NCBI RefSeq assembly: GCF_036370855.1
Contig: NC_088098.1
Coordinates: 32,925,981-32,989,980 of the forward strand
Origin: Dromaius novaehollandiae
Lineage: Eukaryota; Chordata; Aves; Casuariiformes; Dromaiidae
Length of the DNA stretch: 64,000 nt
Direction: 5' to 3'
A program made the position numbers and the translations under genes. Below, piece by piece: positions 49,012-62,239 of the stretch. Below the pieces are notes generated by a model. It ran no database searches. It was not told the origin of the DNA and saw only the letters and a program-made list of their open reading frames with translations. The first letter of the stretch is position 1, and every line of letters begins with the position of its first letter.

Positions 49012-52000
49012 AACTAAATCTAAAGTACTTCTCTACTAAATACGTTCAATTCTTCTAAATTTGCCAGGACATAAAAGAAGTTACCCAAACAGTTTCCTCA
49101 TTGAAAATGATAAATGTGTGGTCATTTTGCATCTCCCCTTATTTTTCTCCCTATCTCTATGTGGGGAAAAAATAGTACTTTAAAGGTAAGAAAGAATATA
49201 AATGTATAATTTACATTCAGATATACTTTTTAAATGCCTTAAATGTCACAGGTTTTGGAAACCTGTAAATACGATAGTTTATAATTCAGTCTCCATGAAG
49301 CTTTGAGCATTTATCTCAAAGCCTTTAGTTTTGGCCCAGCCTTAGTGAAATACTGACAAATTTGCAACAATGTAACACATGGCATGTGAATCTCTAAGTC
49401 ATTGTACAATGTGTTATGATAAGCATCTATACATCGATATTTCCCCCTTAAACATCCTTTTTTTTGAATAGCATACAACTTTTTACAGATGTAGTAGTTT
49501 ATATCTCATGAGGATCTACTGATGAATATAATACATCCTGAAGAATGTAATTTTTAAATGAATATCTTATGGTGAACCTGCAAACTTTGCCAGGCTAACG
49601 CATGGTGGAAAGATCTTCACTCTCACTACTTGTATATTTTTTCCTCACTTTTAAACAATGATTAACACAGAAGGTATTACACAAAAGAAGATCTCAGTTA
49701 CATATACCACTACGATCAAAGGAAGGATGATTACATGAAACTGTATAACACGCATTCTTCTCACCAATGGCTAAGCAATAGGAGAAACAGTCATTGGCAC
49801 AATCATGTCATATTAGTATGTCTCCATTTAGTTATTCCCAGCCTATTTCCTCATGCGATGCTATGTTTGTATTTTCATGGAGTAATTTCATATCAACATT
49901 CCTTGCCCCTTCTTGGAAGCATCTTTATGAATCCAATATTCAGTATTCCAATGGACTCTTTTTGATAAGAAAATAATCTCATCTGTGGCTGACTTTTCTG
50001 TGGCATTTTACATCTTTAATTTATATATATATATTTATATATATACAAATTTATTAAAAAACAGATTATGGATTTTTTTCTTCAAATAGTTGAAATGTAA
50101 TAAAAAATGTAACTGTCAATTGCATTCATAATATTAACCATATTTGGGAGTTTCTAAATAGTGGGAAAATCCATTTGTTTTTAAAAGACATTTTCCTTGT
50201 TTTGCAAAAAGGAAAGAAAACACAGTCAAGAGAAAATTTTGAATGAAGGTAACTGTATTAGAAGAAGGTTGTAGGAAAAAAAATTCAAAGGTAAACAATT
50301 TTTTATTTTCTCCTTTTTTACAGTGTTTTCATCACGTAAAGGGAGTAACACGACAAAAACAATTGTTTTTATTTATCAAAACATTGAGGCTAGGCATACA
50401 GAAAAAAATTCAATCACTTCCATTCAAGGCAGTGTCTCAGTCTGGAGGAGAATGCCACAATGTTCCTAGTAAATCTCAGCTATGCACTTAACCATTTCAT
50501 AATCCCACTAAACCGTTTCTGAACATCCTCTTTTGTACTAGTGTAATGCTTAGGAAAGCAAACACACATTTTTATGTGAAGTCAAAAAATTTATTGTTTT
50601 AGCTAAACTGTCATTCCTTCCTCTCTCCTATTCCCTCCTGCAGGCTACATAGATCCAAAATAACCAGTTCAAAACCAATACAGGTTTACTCATGATCACT
50701 TCACAAACCCACACTTTTCCTCCCCTGTATTCATTGCTTTTCCATGATTAATTCCTGATGTCAGCCCCTTCCCACTATAAACTACATGCAGGCAAATTAG
50801 GAAATGTGGTTTCGCTGTAAAATCTTTCCATAACACTTGTTTTTGCATTCCTAGGGTAAATAATTTCCACCTCACTGTTCTTAACATTTGAATTCTGATT
50901 ACCACAGCATCCACACTCTTTCTAATTCATTATTGATGCCTAACCTTATTATATCCCTATATCTGAACAAAATGCAAAACCTCAAGTAGACCACATTTTT
51001 AAAAATCAGTTAGTTTTCTCCCATTATTTACCTGTCCTTTTTGCTTAGTGACTGATATCATAAGCATCAAGAAGTTGGTATCATCAGTCTCTACAGCAGT
51101 GTGATTAAGTATGCTAAAACATTTCCTTCCTATTACTGGTTTTATCTCTAGCATAATACTCAACTATGAACAGCTTGAGATGTGAAAATGTAGGTGCTGC
51201 TTTTGAATTTGCTATCCTGTAGAAGAGGAGGTAGTATTTGAGAAGTTAATTGAGTTACTTTCTCTACACATGAAGAAGGCAAACTTACAGAAAATCTTTA
51301 GAGGTGAATATAGAGCTAATACTTTTTTAGGCCTTTCAGGAAAACTTTCACAAGGATTTTCCACAGTACACTTAAATCACCCAAACTGTTCTGTTCCCTT
51401 CGTTTCTTTATGCTTTTACATTATACATGATAATCACATATGGGATATTTAATCTGACAATCAGAGGCTTATTATTCATGATTTCTTAATACTGACTCTG
51501 TACAGTTCTTTATCATGTGTCTCAAAAGGGTGTCTGAAACTACAGAGAGCTTTAGAATTCTTCCTTTTATTTCTAGCCTTTGGGGAACAGAACAGGAACT
51601 ACAAAAACAATGTAATCACTACATATTAGGGAGAAGTGCTTGCTTTTTGATACTAAGCTACTCTCAACACAAGGAATCACTCACCTTCCTAGTAGCAATG
51701 TATATCTTTCTGAGCATCGGAGTGATGTCCATTAAATTCTCAGCCTCCTGCACCTGGAATGACAGATCTCCATTCCCTACCACCTGGTTCCAGTGACTGA
51801 GACCAATTGTTAGTCAAAAATTTGAAATAAAGTTTGGTATTTTCTCAAAATAGCTTTGCAGATGTGTGGGAAATGAGGGAAGAAAGGGGCAACAGGCAGG
51901 ATCTGAGCAAACTAGAAAGCAGAATAAATAGAGGGAACTTCAGGAGATGGACTATTCTCTTTCCAGTGAGAGTGCAAGCAGGCTATGGTGATGGCAAACA

Positions 52001-52241
52001 GAGCAAAAGACTGGCTTTTCCATAGCATCTTTTCTGAAGAGCCATGGAATTAGTCCTGAGGATTGCCACCATGGAGGACAAGAGAAGGCTGAATCCCATA
52101 AAGAACCCATCCTGCAGCAGAGGCATCAGCCCTTGAGGACAAGAGCTCTGGGTTTCTGCCTGTTTCTAAAAGCAGACAGAACTTCATAATCTCAACCAGT
52201 AGAGAAAAGTCTATCTTTTGACAAAGATATATTGACAACAA
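49012..52241. other. Non-genic AT-rich DNA
   Basis: No gene or family recognised. A (TA)n-type tract lies at 50021-50045. A 21-codon frame with a perfect Kozak context (gccaccatgg, 52066-52075) is not considered a gene. The largest frame is 93 codons (51515-51796, plus). Confidence 0.5.
50021..50045. repeat. (TA)n-type simple repeat
   Basis: tatatatatata with one ttt interruption. Confidence 0.85.
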
Positions 52242-52259
52242 AATCTCTTTAAAGAGATT
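52242..52259. repeat. Perfect 18-bp palindrome
   Basis: aatctctttaaagagatt reads the same on both strands with no spacer. It could be a symmetric protein-binding site or chance. Confidence 0.9.
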
Positions 52260-52645
52260 CATATTGAGCTCTCTCCCTTTTGTGACCTCTTTTGCTATCC
52301 AGACCACATTATTAATTACTGCTTTTTAAGCACTCACATTAAATATAAAATGGCATGTGTGCTTTAAAGCTAATAGTACCATGTATAAATGCAGTACTAG
52401 CCAGGACAAATGTGTGTAGCGCTATACATATATCTCTTTAAGTCCCAGCCCTGAGATCACAGGATCTAAACAAGACAATTTACACAGAAGTAGAAGATAG
52501 CAATTTATGAGGAAGGAATGAGAAAGAAAATTAAAAGAAAAGAAGAAAAGACTCGCTAAAACAACATTTCCAAACACTCACTCCCAATTCCTTCTCTTTC
52601 TCCTCCATCACGATTAAATTCTATCTAATTCCTTTTGGTTATGTT

Positions 52646-52659
52646 ATACACACACACAC
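52646..52659. repeat. (AC)n microsatellite
   Basis: Short tacacacacacaca dinucleotide run. Confidence 0.85.
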
Positions 52660-53105
52660 ATTTCACATGCACATAATCCAATTTGCATTGGCATGTTCAA
52701 AGTTAGATGTCGGCAGCATTCAAGCAAGGTTAGCTTCAGAAGAAATACATTCAAGAGAGGATTCAGGAGTGGAATGGCATATCAAACATGGAGGAAGCAC
52801 TCTTTCTTGAAAAAATGGCAAAATATTCATACATAGAGAAACTCACACATGCAGAGCTCTGTGTGAAACAGGAGTATAATTCAGTCTGTACACACTACAG
52901 TGCACTATAGCCAGGGCGTACCACAGATTTAGTGTCTACACAGAGATTTCATTCAAATGACATAGACACACAAACACACCTACACAGCGTAAATACCATA
53001 CTAGCCAGTTATGGCCTAATACCACAAACAATTATTAAATATCCATGAGCAAAACAGTCATCGTGTATGCCTGGTTCATGTGTGGGGGTGAAGGTGTTTA
53101 TGCTT

Positions 53106-53121
53106 GCACACATGCATGTGT
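53106..53121. repeat. 16-nt alternating purine-pyrimidine palindrome
   Basis: gcacacatgcatgtgt alternates purine and pyrimidine throughout and contains a perfect 14-bp palindrome (53108-53121). Such sequence can adopt left-handed Z-DNA under supercoiling. Confidence 0.75.
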
Positions 53122-53916
53122 TTCTTCAGGACAGATTTTTAATCTGTTCTATGTAGATGAAGAACTATATCGACCCTGCATAGATTCCAAAGCTGTAGTT
53201 TTAGGACATCTGAGTAAATAATGCTTAGAGTTATCTGAGGAATTTGTTATTTTTTCATTTCTGTTAGCCACTAGAAAGCTGAGATTACAATAGGTTTACT
53301 TTGCTTTCAGGCACTGTATATGATGAATGTTAGATGGATTTCTGTTAATCTAATTTTGAACCAATAATATAAAAAGTATCAAAGAGAGAAAAGGAACTTA
53401 CTGAAACTCAGTCAAAATTCTGTAGTAAATCTCAGTTATACAAGACGGAAAGAACTAGAAGATCGTTTGGTAACGCCACATTAAATGCTTACTTACCATG
53501 CTCAGCAGTTTCAGTGTAGAAACATGGTAATTCCATGTTGCTGACAAAAATTTGTTTGTCTTCCATCCTGTAAATGAATGTCTTGTGCACTTTGAATATT
53601 ACACAGAGCTTAGCAGGGCATATAGGCTTTGCGCAAGTGGTTGCAGAGTGAAATACATACCAAAATGCAATACATGTGATTATTACTGGTTGATGGTAAA
53701 GGAGTCAACTCTGCTGTCTCTGTTGCTCACCTGAGAGTGTCTGGCGTACTGCTTACCATGATCAAGCAATTGCAAAGTATGCCGAGAAAAATGTGCAAGA
53801 CCACAAAGTCCAATCCCAGTATGACTCTCTTCCCTCATTCTTTATTCTTCTAAACTGTTGTCTTCTGAGTGCACCCAATTTCCTGTGTGCTTTTTGTACC
53901 TGTTGGTAACACGTCA

Positions 53917-54108
<192 letters not shown>

Positions 54109-55035
54109 TCAGTAAGTCATTATGTTGCATCATCTGTTTTATTTCCCAGGAGAATCTTAGAAATATATTGACTGATGGCTACTCTGTGATTTGCAGCCAG
54201 CTCAGAATCTTCATAACAAAATGAGCCGCAATTTCTACAAGGTGCTGTTTGCATCTAAGTCAGTCTCTTTACTGCGGGGCTATTTTTTTTCCCCTTTTTA
54301 CTGCACTTCTGGAACTAATTTCACAGCATTCCTTTCCAATCCTCATTTTTTCTTGCTCAGCCAGATTTAAAAGTTTTAAGCAAAGTCTCTTCTTTTGAGT
54401 TAGTATATTTTGCCTGAACTACTGTACCGTGTAGTATAGGCTAATTAAATTTATTTCCCAAAGTTGACATATTCACAGCTCCTTTGACAGCCAACAACAT
54501 ATCAACAGTAAAGAGATCATGTAAAGGGTGAATCAGTCCTGCTCCTCTTTCAGAGAAAGAGGTATGAAAAATGAGCCAGTATTTTCCCACATAAAACATA
54601 TGAACGTATGCCACATTTGTAAGGAAAACATTAATATTGTACTGTGAATAGAAAGTTGTCTAAAAAGTGTTGGTGTAAAAAGACTAAAAATAAGCCAGAA
54701 TTACGTTATATTTGTTTGTTTCTTTCTCTATGATAAAAATAAATATATAAAGTGCAAGTCTACAGCATATGAAAATTATGTAGATTTTGCACAAACACTT
54801 TTAATTAAGTGAATTTGATACAACACTGAGGGCACTCTGTTAGTTAGATCAAATTTAGCCTCTCAAGAGGTCTCCTTCACTGGCATCTAATAATTTTGCT
54901 TAGCATTTCCACAGAGTAATTGCAAATAATGATTTTTCCTATCTTCCTCCCATTCACCTTGGGCATGCCCTTCAAAATGCAGAAGCCTTCTTACTCATAT
55001 TTTAAATACTGTTAATTGTAATGGAGTGGTTCTCA

Positions 55036-55296
<261 letters not shown>

Positions 55297-57196
55297 CTAG
55301 GTAGCATCATACTGCTTGTTTTTTTTTTTTTAATTAGAGATACATTAAACTTAGCTCTATCAGGCAATCTGCCATGCATGAAACTAAAATTACAATGGTA
55401 CTAACACTGGAGTGTAAAGCTGATTTCTTTTCCAAATGTAGTGTAACTATCTATCTCAGGCAGAAAATGCTGGGTAAAGAAGAACAATTGCAGAAGTATG
55501 GGACTGTTCCAGTGAACCAGGAAGCAGAAGCATTATAAAGCTAACACAGAAACTATATTAATTTCCATACTGGCATAAACAGCTATGTATCTTTATCTTT
55601 TTTTTTTTCTTCCTGAGGGAGAAACCTTGAAATAGAAGTGTATCAACTTTAAAATACACATACATTCATATGTTTTCAGAATCTGTCTCCAGACTTTATG
55701 TCCAAGACAGATGTAGATTTTGATATCCCACAATCTTCCTGAGGATGGACAGAAAAAAGTGGGAAGGATATAGGGACAGCCTTCAAATGAAAAGCAAAAA
55801 TAAAAATTACTAAGGAATCACATTTAAACCTGGCACTGTAAATAAAGTCTGGGAATGTGGGGGATCAAAGCTTCTCAAACAGAAGGGGCAACAGGACAAT
55901 TTTCATCATCCATTATCCAATATCCAAATATCTTCTATGAGAGGACCAATTTGGTAAGAGGGGAAAGCAAATGCAAACCACCCTTATGGTTCAGCAGCCA
56001 GTTAACAAGTGTTCTGAAATTTAAAAGAACTTTCACTGGTCACTAAATAAAAAGATATTTCTGGGGATAGTTCATTTCCATCTGAAGGAAGAGAAAAAGA
56101 AATACCAATTTTTGGCTGGTATTGATGTACAACCTAGTAAAGGAAGGAATCTGAATCATGGAAACCAAAAAGATGTTTTAAGAGGATATCTAAGTCCCTC
56201 TATTTCTTTGGTGGCATAACAATTTGAAACCTTTTTGCAAAGCATGTGCATTATATGCTTCAGCTACTTTTATATCCCTAAAGGTAAAGCATACATGAGA
56301 GCTTCCACACGGAAAAGGCCCTACTAAAGGGCTTGCAGGGGCCCAACACTGATCACTGTACCCACTCCACTGTTACTGCACACTACCAGCTCTCAAAAGG
56401 GCTGAGGATGGAAAATATACTTGAGGTAGGATATGGACCCCAAGAATGTGCCTAGAGACAAAAGCCACAGGCATCTGCACAGTCATTTAGAGGAAAATCA
56501 TGATCTGGTTCCTCAACAACAAAACATAAACTACTAAAATATTCATTCAAGCAATTCTGCAGTTTTCACTAGAACAAAGTCTGTGATCTTCGTAATCACT
56601 TGCTGCATAGTACTATGTCAGGTTAGATTATGCTCTTTTGTATCATGCTGTCCTACAGCCAGAATGATGTAACACAATGTGACCACTTAACCCACGACCT
56701 GTCACATTGTTATACACTGAAATGTGATACACAAATCAGAAACCTAGGAGAAAAAATTTCTCCTTTTGCATAATTTTTTTTAACTATTAAGCTTTTTTAA
56801 TGCAATAGATGAAGAGGAAAGCAGTTCATATTATCTGTCTGAACTTTGCAGTATCTGATATCTTCATACCTTTGAGAGAGGCTAAACAAACATTTTTACA
56901 GCTAACAGTGCTTTCTGCTATAAGAATTACTTTTATTTATATTCCAAACAGTTACAGAGGTTGATCTTCCAATAGGACAATTTGAATAATTGCATTCATT
57001 TTTCTCAATATAACTTTTAGAACTTTTGAAGGTATCTTTATTTGTTAATATGATAAAAAATGATTCTAGGTTATATTTAGGTATAACATATACTAGAAGA
57101 AATAGATTCTGCTTTTGTAAATTTGCATTAATTTTTATTTTGATAGGCAATTATGCATTTTATACCCACATATGCTAACACAAATTCACGGATTCA

Positions 57197-57290
57197 CATG
57201 TTATGTATATAACATGCAAAGGTATATAACAGAATATAACAGTATATAACAAAGGTATATAAAAGAGGTATATAACAAAACAGACACTGA
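57197..57290. repeat. Palindrome and TATATAAC tandem repeat
   Basis: catgttat (57197-57204) and ataacatg (57209-57216) are reverse complements around gtat. They are followed by about six loosely spaced units of (g/a)tatataac up to 57285. The array probably arose by slippage from the right half of the palindrome. Confidence 0.8.
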
Positions 57291-58224
57291 ATCTACACAA
57301 GCAAGTAAATTTAGTGACTGTTCTCACTTAGTTTTTCTCTATATTAGTTTTCAGTCCTTATTTGTATTCTGATCTGTCTCTCTGATCCTGAAATTTTGTC
57401 TCCTCAGTCTCTTATTAAATAGCTTTACACAGCTCCACCAGGTCTCCAGAAATGCCACAATATACCTGCTAAGAAAAAATAAAGTACTAATTATGTGCTC
57501 CTATAGCCACCTGGAACGGCAACCGATTAAAAGAATTGTTGTAAAATGCTTTGAGGGAAAAGTCCATACCAAAACAAAACTTTTGAAAGTCTTGCTTTGT
57601 AGTAATTAAGGAGAGAAAAATCAGGTATTTTAAGACTTCTGTGGGAAAATAGTCTAATTAAATGAAATGGTCACTTACACTCATGTACAGTAGGGCAAAG
57701 CGTTTCAAGGGTGAAGACATGAAAAGTGGGATGGAACAAAAAAAAGACATACTATTGATAGTATTTGGGGCATCTTTAATAAGCCTACTTTGATGTTTTC
57801 TAGATATAATAATAAAACAACCTAGAAAAGTATACTAAGGTATCTCAAATATTGAAAATATAGGCCAACTATCCTCTAGTTTCTGTTCACCATCTAGAGT
57901 ATGCTATGACTATTCCTTGAGAGGAAATGTAGGGATTTCAGCTCCTTATGCTATCAAATAATTAAGTTCCAGTGCAGTAGGTACAATATCTGTCACATTC
58001 ATGTGAAATGAAAGCCTCTATACAGTAGATAAAGGATTTCCCACAACCTAATACAAATTAACCTCATTAAACCACTGAACCATTCCAAAATGAAATAGTA
58101 CTTTAAGAAAGTCACATTTTGGGTTTGTTTCTTCTTCTCCTAATACAGACTTCAAAGTATGCTGCTTGCTTTGCAGAAAATATTTGAGGAATTGAATGTC
58201 ACTTCTGGAATCCTAAAGAAATTC
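57291..58224. other. Non-genic AT-rich DNA, nothing recognised
   Basis: No frame of note, no repeat recognised. Confidence 0.5.
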
Positions 58225-58310
58225 ATTATTCAAAACCACTGCAAACACTCAATCCTGCAATCTCTACTAACGCACGTAACGCTTACTGAAATCAACATGA
58301 AAAAGGACTG
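58225..58310. mobile_element. Old palindromic MITE-like repeat, copy 4
   Basis: cactcaatcctgcaatctct, then acgcacgtaacgcttactga (58270-58289) and aatcaac match the 'gatcctgcaa…cttac…cacgtgagta…actgaaatcaatggg' order that I remember for a short palindromic repeat common in crocodilians, turtles and birds. Only one half is present, and it is decayed. Confidence 0.45.
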
Positions 58311-59485
58311 AAGAAAGACACGCAGAGGCATCTATGTGTACAGACTGTGCAGGTTCTCCAATAATTACTTATAACAGTTCCAGAAGATGTACCTCTGTAA
58401 TATCAGCACAACTTGGAAAACAGAAATAATCATATCTTTCCCATTAATGGTGTATGCTGTAATTAACCTGTCATTTTTATAGCATTTTTCATATAGGAAA
58501 GAGTCACTGGCTATCACAGGAATCGGTATGCTTTTGGTACACTGAAAACTTAATTTTTGCAATTATGCTCGGGGGGGGGGGAGAAAGCGAAGTTAATTAT
58601 TATTCTTTATTTTATATCAGATTGAATGTGTTTAAGGAGTAGCTTTAAACATACACAAAAAATCTTTAAATGTATAGAATTTCTGTCTCTTCTTGTTCAT
58701 TCATGACAGCTTTAAATTTCTTTCCTTCAGGTGAATGAAATTTTCATCACATATGCACAGTACATCTGGCAATAAATTATGGCCCTTACTCCTTTACTTT
58801 TCTGGGAAGTTTGTTCCAGACCAGAGGGTCTGGAAGGGAAGTTATTATTCAAGATTAGTATTTTGCAACTCACAAATGTGAATATAATTCATATAGCATA
58901 GATACAGTGTTATACACAAATCTAATACTAACTCAAGGAAAAGTGGTCTTCTGAATTCCACTGTTCATAAGATCTTATCACCATTTCTTAACATTGTCAC
59001 TTAAATATTCACATTCATTTTGGATACCTATCTGCTAGGCTATCTGAACCTGTTCTTTGCTGAAAGTTGAATAGGTCATGTATTAACACATACACGGGCC
59101 ATTAACAACGAGGAAAAGGTTGTGTTGTCATGGACTACATGAAATTAAGTCACAGATTCTATCTGTCCTCAGGCCCCAGGCTCCTCATCATCGTAGTAGC
59201 CACTGTACAAACACAGAATGAGAAAAAATATGTCCAAAATGAAGCTCTATTATATGCTTTCTGCAAAGACGCAGGTACGGTAGTTGGGTGATACGGCTAA
59301 ATCAATAATAGCTACTAAAAAAGGAGAATACTTGCCTCTTTTCTCACACTTTTTCATCCCTTGCTTGCATTGACACTGCCCTTTGATGGTCCCTGTGGTA
59401 AGCCGGGGATTTAGACTGCCAAAAGAATATCCACATTTTCTTGTAGGATTACTTCTCCACAGGTTAAGCTCCTACAACTGACTGG
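58311..59485. other. Non-genic DNA, nothing recognised
   Basis: Short frames only. Contains a G11 homopolymer at 58571-58581, listed separately. Confidence 0.5.
58571..58581. repeat. (G)11 homopolymer
   Basis: Eleven consecutive G, unusual in this AT-rich context. It can form G-quadruplex-type structures and is prone to length errors in sequencing. Confidence 0.9.
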
Positions 59486-59668
59486 ATGCAGAGACTACGG
59501 AGAAGCAGTCTCAGCCGGAGAGCAGCAGCAGGAGCATGCAGCCTTGGGCACAGAGACAGGGAGCACCATCACCTGCCCCTGCAGAAACCAGTTTCTACAT
59601 TGTCCTGCAAGCACTGCAGATCTGCAGTCTCACATGCAATGTATCTATCTTATTTTATTGCATTCCAG
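59486..59668 (+). other. Weak candidate exon in a G+C-rich patch
   Basis: A 65-codon plus-strand frame starts at 59486 in a G+C-rich patch and runs across a consensus-like splice donor (ccag/gtaatt, GT at 59669-59670). If spliced there, 61 codons would be coding, rich in Arg, Ser, His and Cys, with no known domain. No CpG island or TATA box precedes it and no downstream exon was identified, so chance remains the best explanation. Confidence 0.12.
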
Positions 59669-61739
59669 GTAATTATTCTGTGATCAGAGAGATTATTTAA
59701 AGTGTGCAAAGCTTTGTTTGCATGTGTCTGCAATTTTTTTAAAGCTCTTCACAAAATCAAAGCTTTAGTTGAAACAAGAAGCAACAGATCAGCAACAAGG
59801 AGATGAGTGGAATTGTCTTTTAGCCATGAATTTCAATCCAAATTACATCTAATATTATATAGACTTTGGCATCTTTGGCATCTTGAGTATAATCAGCAAG
59901 ATGTCCCACATGAAATATTATAGTGATCCAGTCTTTCAAATATTCACATAAGTACTCTTTATTCATGTAAACCTTAACCACATGAGTAATTACTTTAAGA
60001 CTATAATGGAACTACTTTTTTTAGTAACCATCTGCAAGGGATAGCACATAATATTTCAGCAGATTATCAACATGCTTCATCCTTTTGCCTGAGTGATTAG
60101 TCAATATTCCATACCACAATATTTAAACAAGTGGGGGGAGGAGGAAGGAGTTATTGATATCAGAAAAATAAATAAAATTAGTGGTTTGGCTATACTATTT
60201 TCCATATTTGGTTCTAAATCATTGTGCTACTGTTAAGTGACCTGGAAAAAAAATGAGTTTTCTTTTTTGTGCAGGCTATTTTCTTTGTTCATACAGACTG
60301 ACACAGAAAACAACTGTACAATATCCTTCCTCTATACTTCAGCAATTTCAATATGTCACATCACTCTTAATGTCACTGTAGATAGGAAACATATGAATCA
60401 ACTTGCAAAATCTCTCTCACACACACACACAGAGTATTGTTGCACAGTTTTTCAATAGTTTAATAAGAGTTAGTAGCTGCCACATCTAAGCAATCAAAAT
60501 CTTATGCAACCACAGCTAAGCCAAGATTTAAAAGCTTTCCCTGTTAAAGGCCAGTTAAAGATGTACAAAAAGAAATATATTGACCAGTTCCTTCATTCGA
60601 TTAATTGCAATATCCTTCTTTTATATCCACCCGACAGCAAGTAAGGAAGAAACTGAATTTAATTTACTCAAACTCTATAACCACTGGTGGTGATATTGCT
60701 GTAGTTGTAATAATCTAAGAACAGAAGAAATGTGAAGTTTTGTTAGAGGTAAAATTTTTTATTAGACCATTCATTACTGCAAGTGGAAAAAAATCAGAGA
60801 AGCTTTTGGGCATACAAGCTTCAGGTCTGCTTGCATGAACAGAAAACAAAATACACCAGTTTTGGATCAGAATTTCAATGACAGAGTTAAAATTTTGCAC
60901 TATCAATAATAGTAGTATCTGGATTTGCATCTGAGATATGTATTCTGATGATTGCATATACTGCACCTGTTACAGTGATGGATTGAATGATGACATATAT
61001 TCCAGCTATATGACTGAAAAATATGATGAAATAAGGTTACTAAATCATGTTTTAAGCTGTTATTAGAGCTGTCATTTTAATGAATGGTTCATTTGTTAAG
61101 AAAGCAATATCCAAGAAATGTAACTATTTGTGAATTCTAGTCAAATTCGGTAACCCATTGAAACAAAAACTTAACATCCTGAGAAGGGACAAAAAATAAT
61201 TGCTTCCACATTAAAAAAAAAATGATTTTTTGTGTCTTAACAATATATCTGAAAATGTTAAAACATATTTAAAGGACTTTTTAAATGTTGAAAATTCTCA
61301 AAACAAAACATTTAATTTAACCTGAAAAAAAATCTAGTTGTTTTGTTTTGTTTTTTTCCTGTTTGGCTAGTGAACTGAAAAATCAATTACAGACACAGCA
61401 GTAACCCCTGTGTCCTCAGTGGTGACAATGAGACATGCGATGGTTGTGGTGCATCTCAGGAAGGGCACTCATGCTGCTTCATTTTCCACATGAGACATGG
61501 AGTAGCACTGTAGAATCAGCAGGAAAAAAATGATAATTTCATCTTGTCTTATTCCATGCTATTGCTACATTTCACATGACTACTTAAATAGTAGCTTAGA
61601 TATTTATTCCACAGATGTCATGTGCATCCAAAACACTCATGTAATTCAAAACTAGTGCAAAATTCAAATCAAATACCAAATTTTCCTTTGAAAAGAGAAA
61701 ATTTTCCATAGACAAAAGCTGCTCTTTGTCTCTTGATCA
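59669..61739. other. Non-genic AT-rich DNA
   Basis: No gene or family recognised. A (TC)n(AC)n microsatellite lies at 60411-60432 and a (TTTTG)n-type tract at 61339-61358. Confidence 0.5.
60411..60432. repeat. (TC)n(AC)n microsatellite
   Basis: tctctctcacacacacacac, a compound dinucleotide repeat. Confidence 0.85.
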
Positions 61740-62239
61740 TTACTTTTCCAAATATCTAGAACTGAGCACGTGACAGTTACCCTCACCTCAGCATGGCAAT
61801 GTTATAGAAGGAAAAATGTCCATTTTTCCACTGGAAAATGGCTGTGGGTAGTCACCATAGGAATAGAGTTTGGACCTGAGAAGCTGGTGAAATCTCATCC
61901 CATGGCGAATGCAGGGGCAGTGTCAGGAGAGAGGGGCAATCCGGCAGAGACGAGTTCCACTCTGGTAGCCCTGGACCTGCGCCATGGCCCTTGAGAGGGC
62001 AACAGAAAATCTGCTCTAGATTAGAGATTGCTTTGGGCAGTCCCATACTGAGTGGGTAGAGGGCTAGCAACAGGCAGCAATTAGCCTCTGCGCCTGGTGG
62101 GAAACCCGCCGAGATGAGACACCCCAGGAAACTGTCTCCCCAGAACACCTTGCAGACCAGAGGGATACTGGACCCTATTTGGATCCCGATTGCCTAGAAG
62201 GGTATAGGACCTACTAGGGGATGCAGGGGGAACAAAGTT
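61740..62239 (+). mobile_element. Possible internal 3' end of an LTR element
   Basis: This G+C-rich stretch with several CpGs sits directly upstream of LTR-type copy B. It ends in a polypurine-like run (agggggaacaaag, 62225-62237), the position a polypurine tract would have just before a 3' LTR. No env or pol motif was recognised in any frame (a 74-codon plus and a 98-codon minus frame overlap). It could also be unrelated unique DNA. Confidence 0.3.

Noticed and set aside
52057..52140. Perfect Kozak context gccaccatgg
   Set aside because: The frame ends after 21 codons and has no recognisable product or surrounding gene structure.
59486..59683. Arg/Ser-rich frame as a first coding exon
   Set aside because: Kept only as a very weak candidate; there is no promoter signal and no downstream exon.
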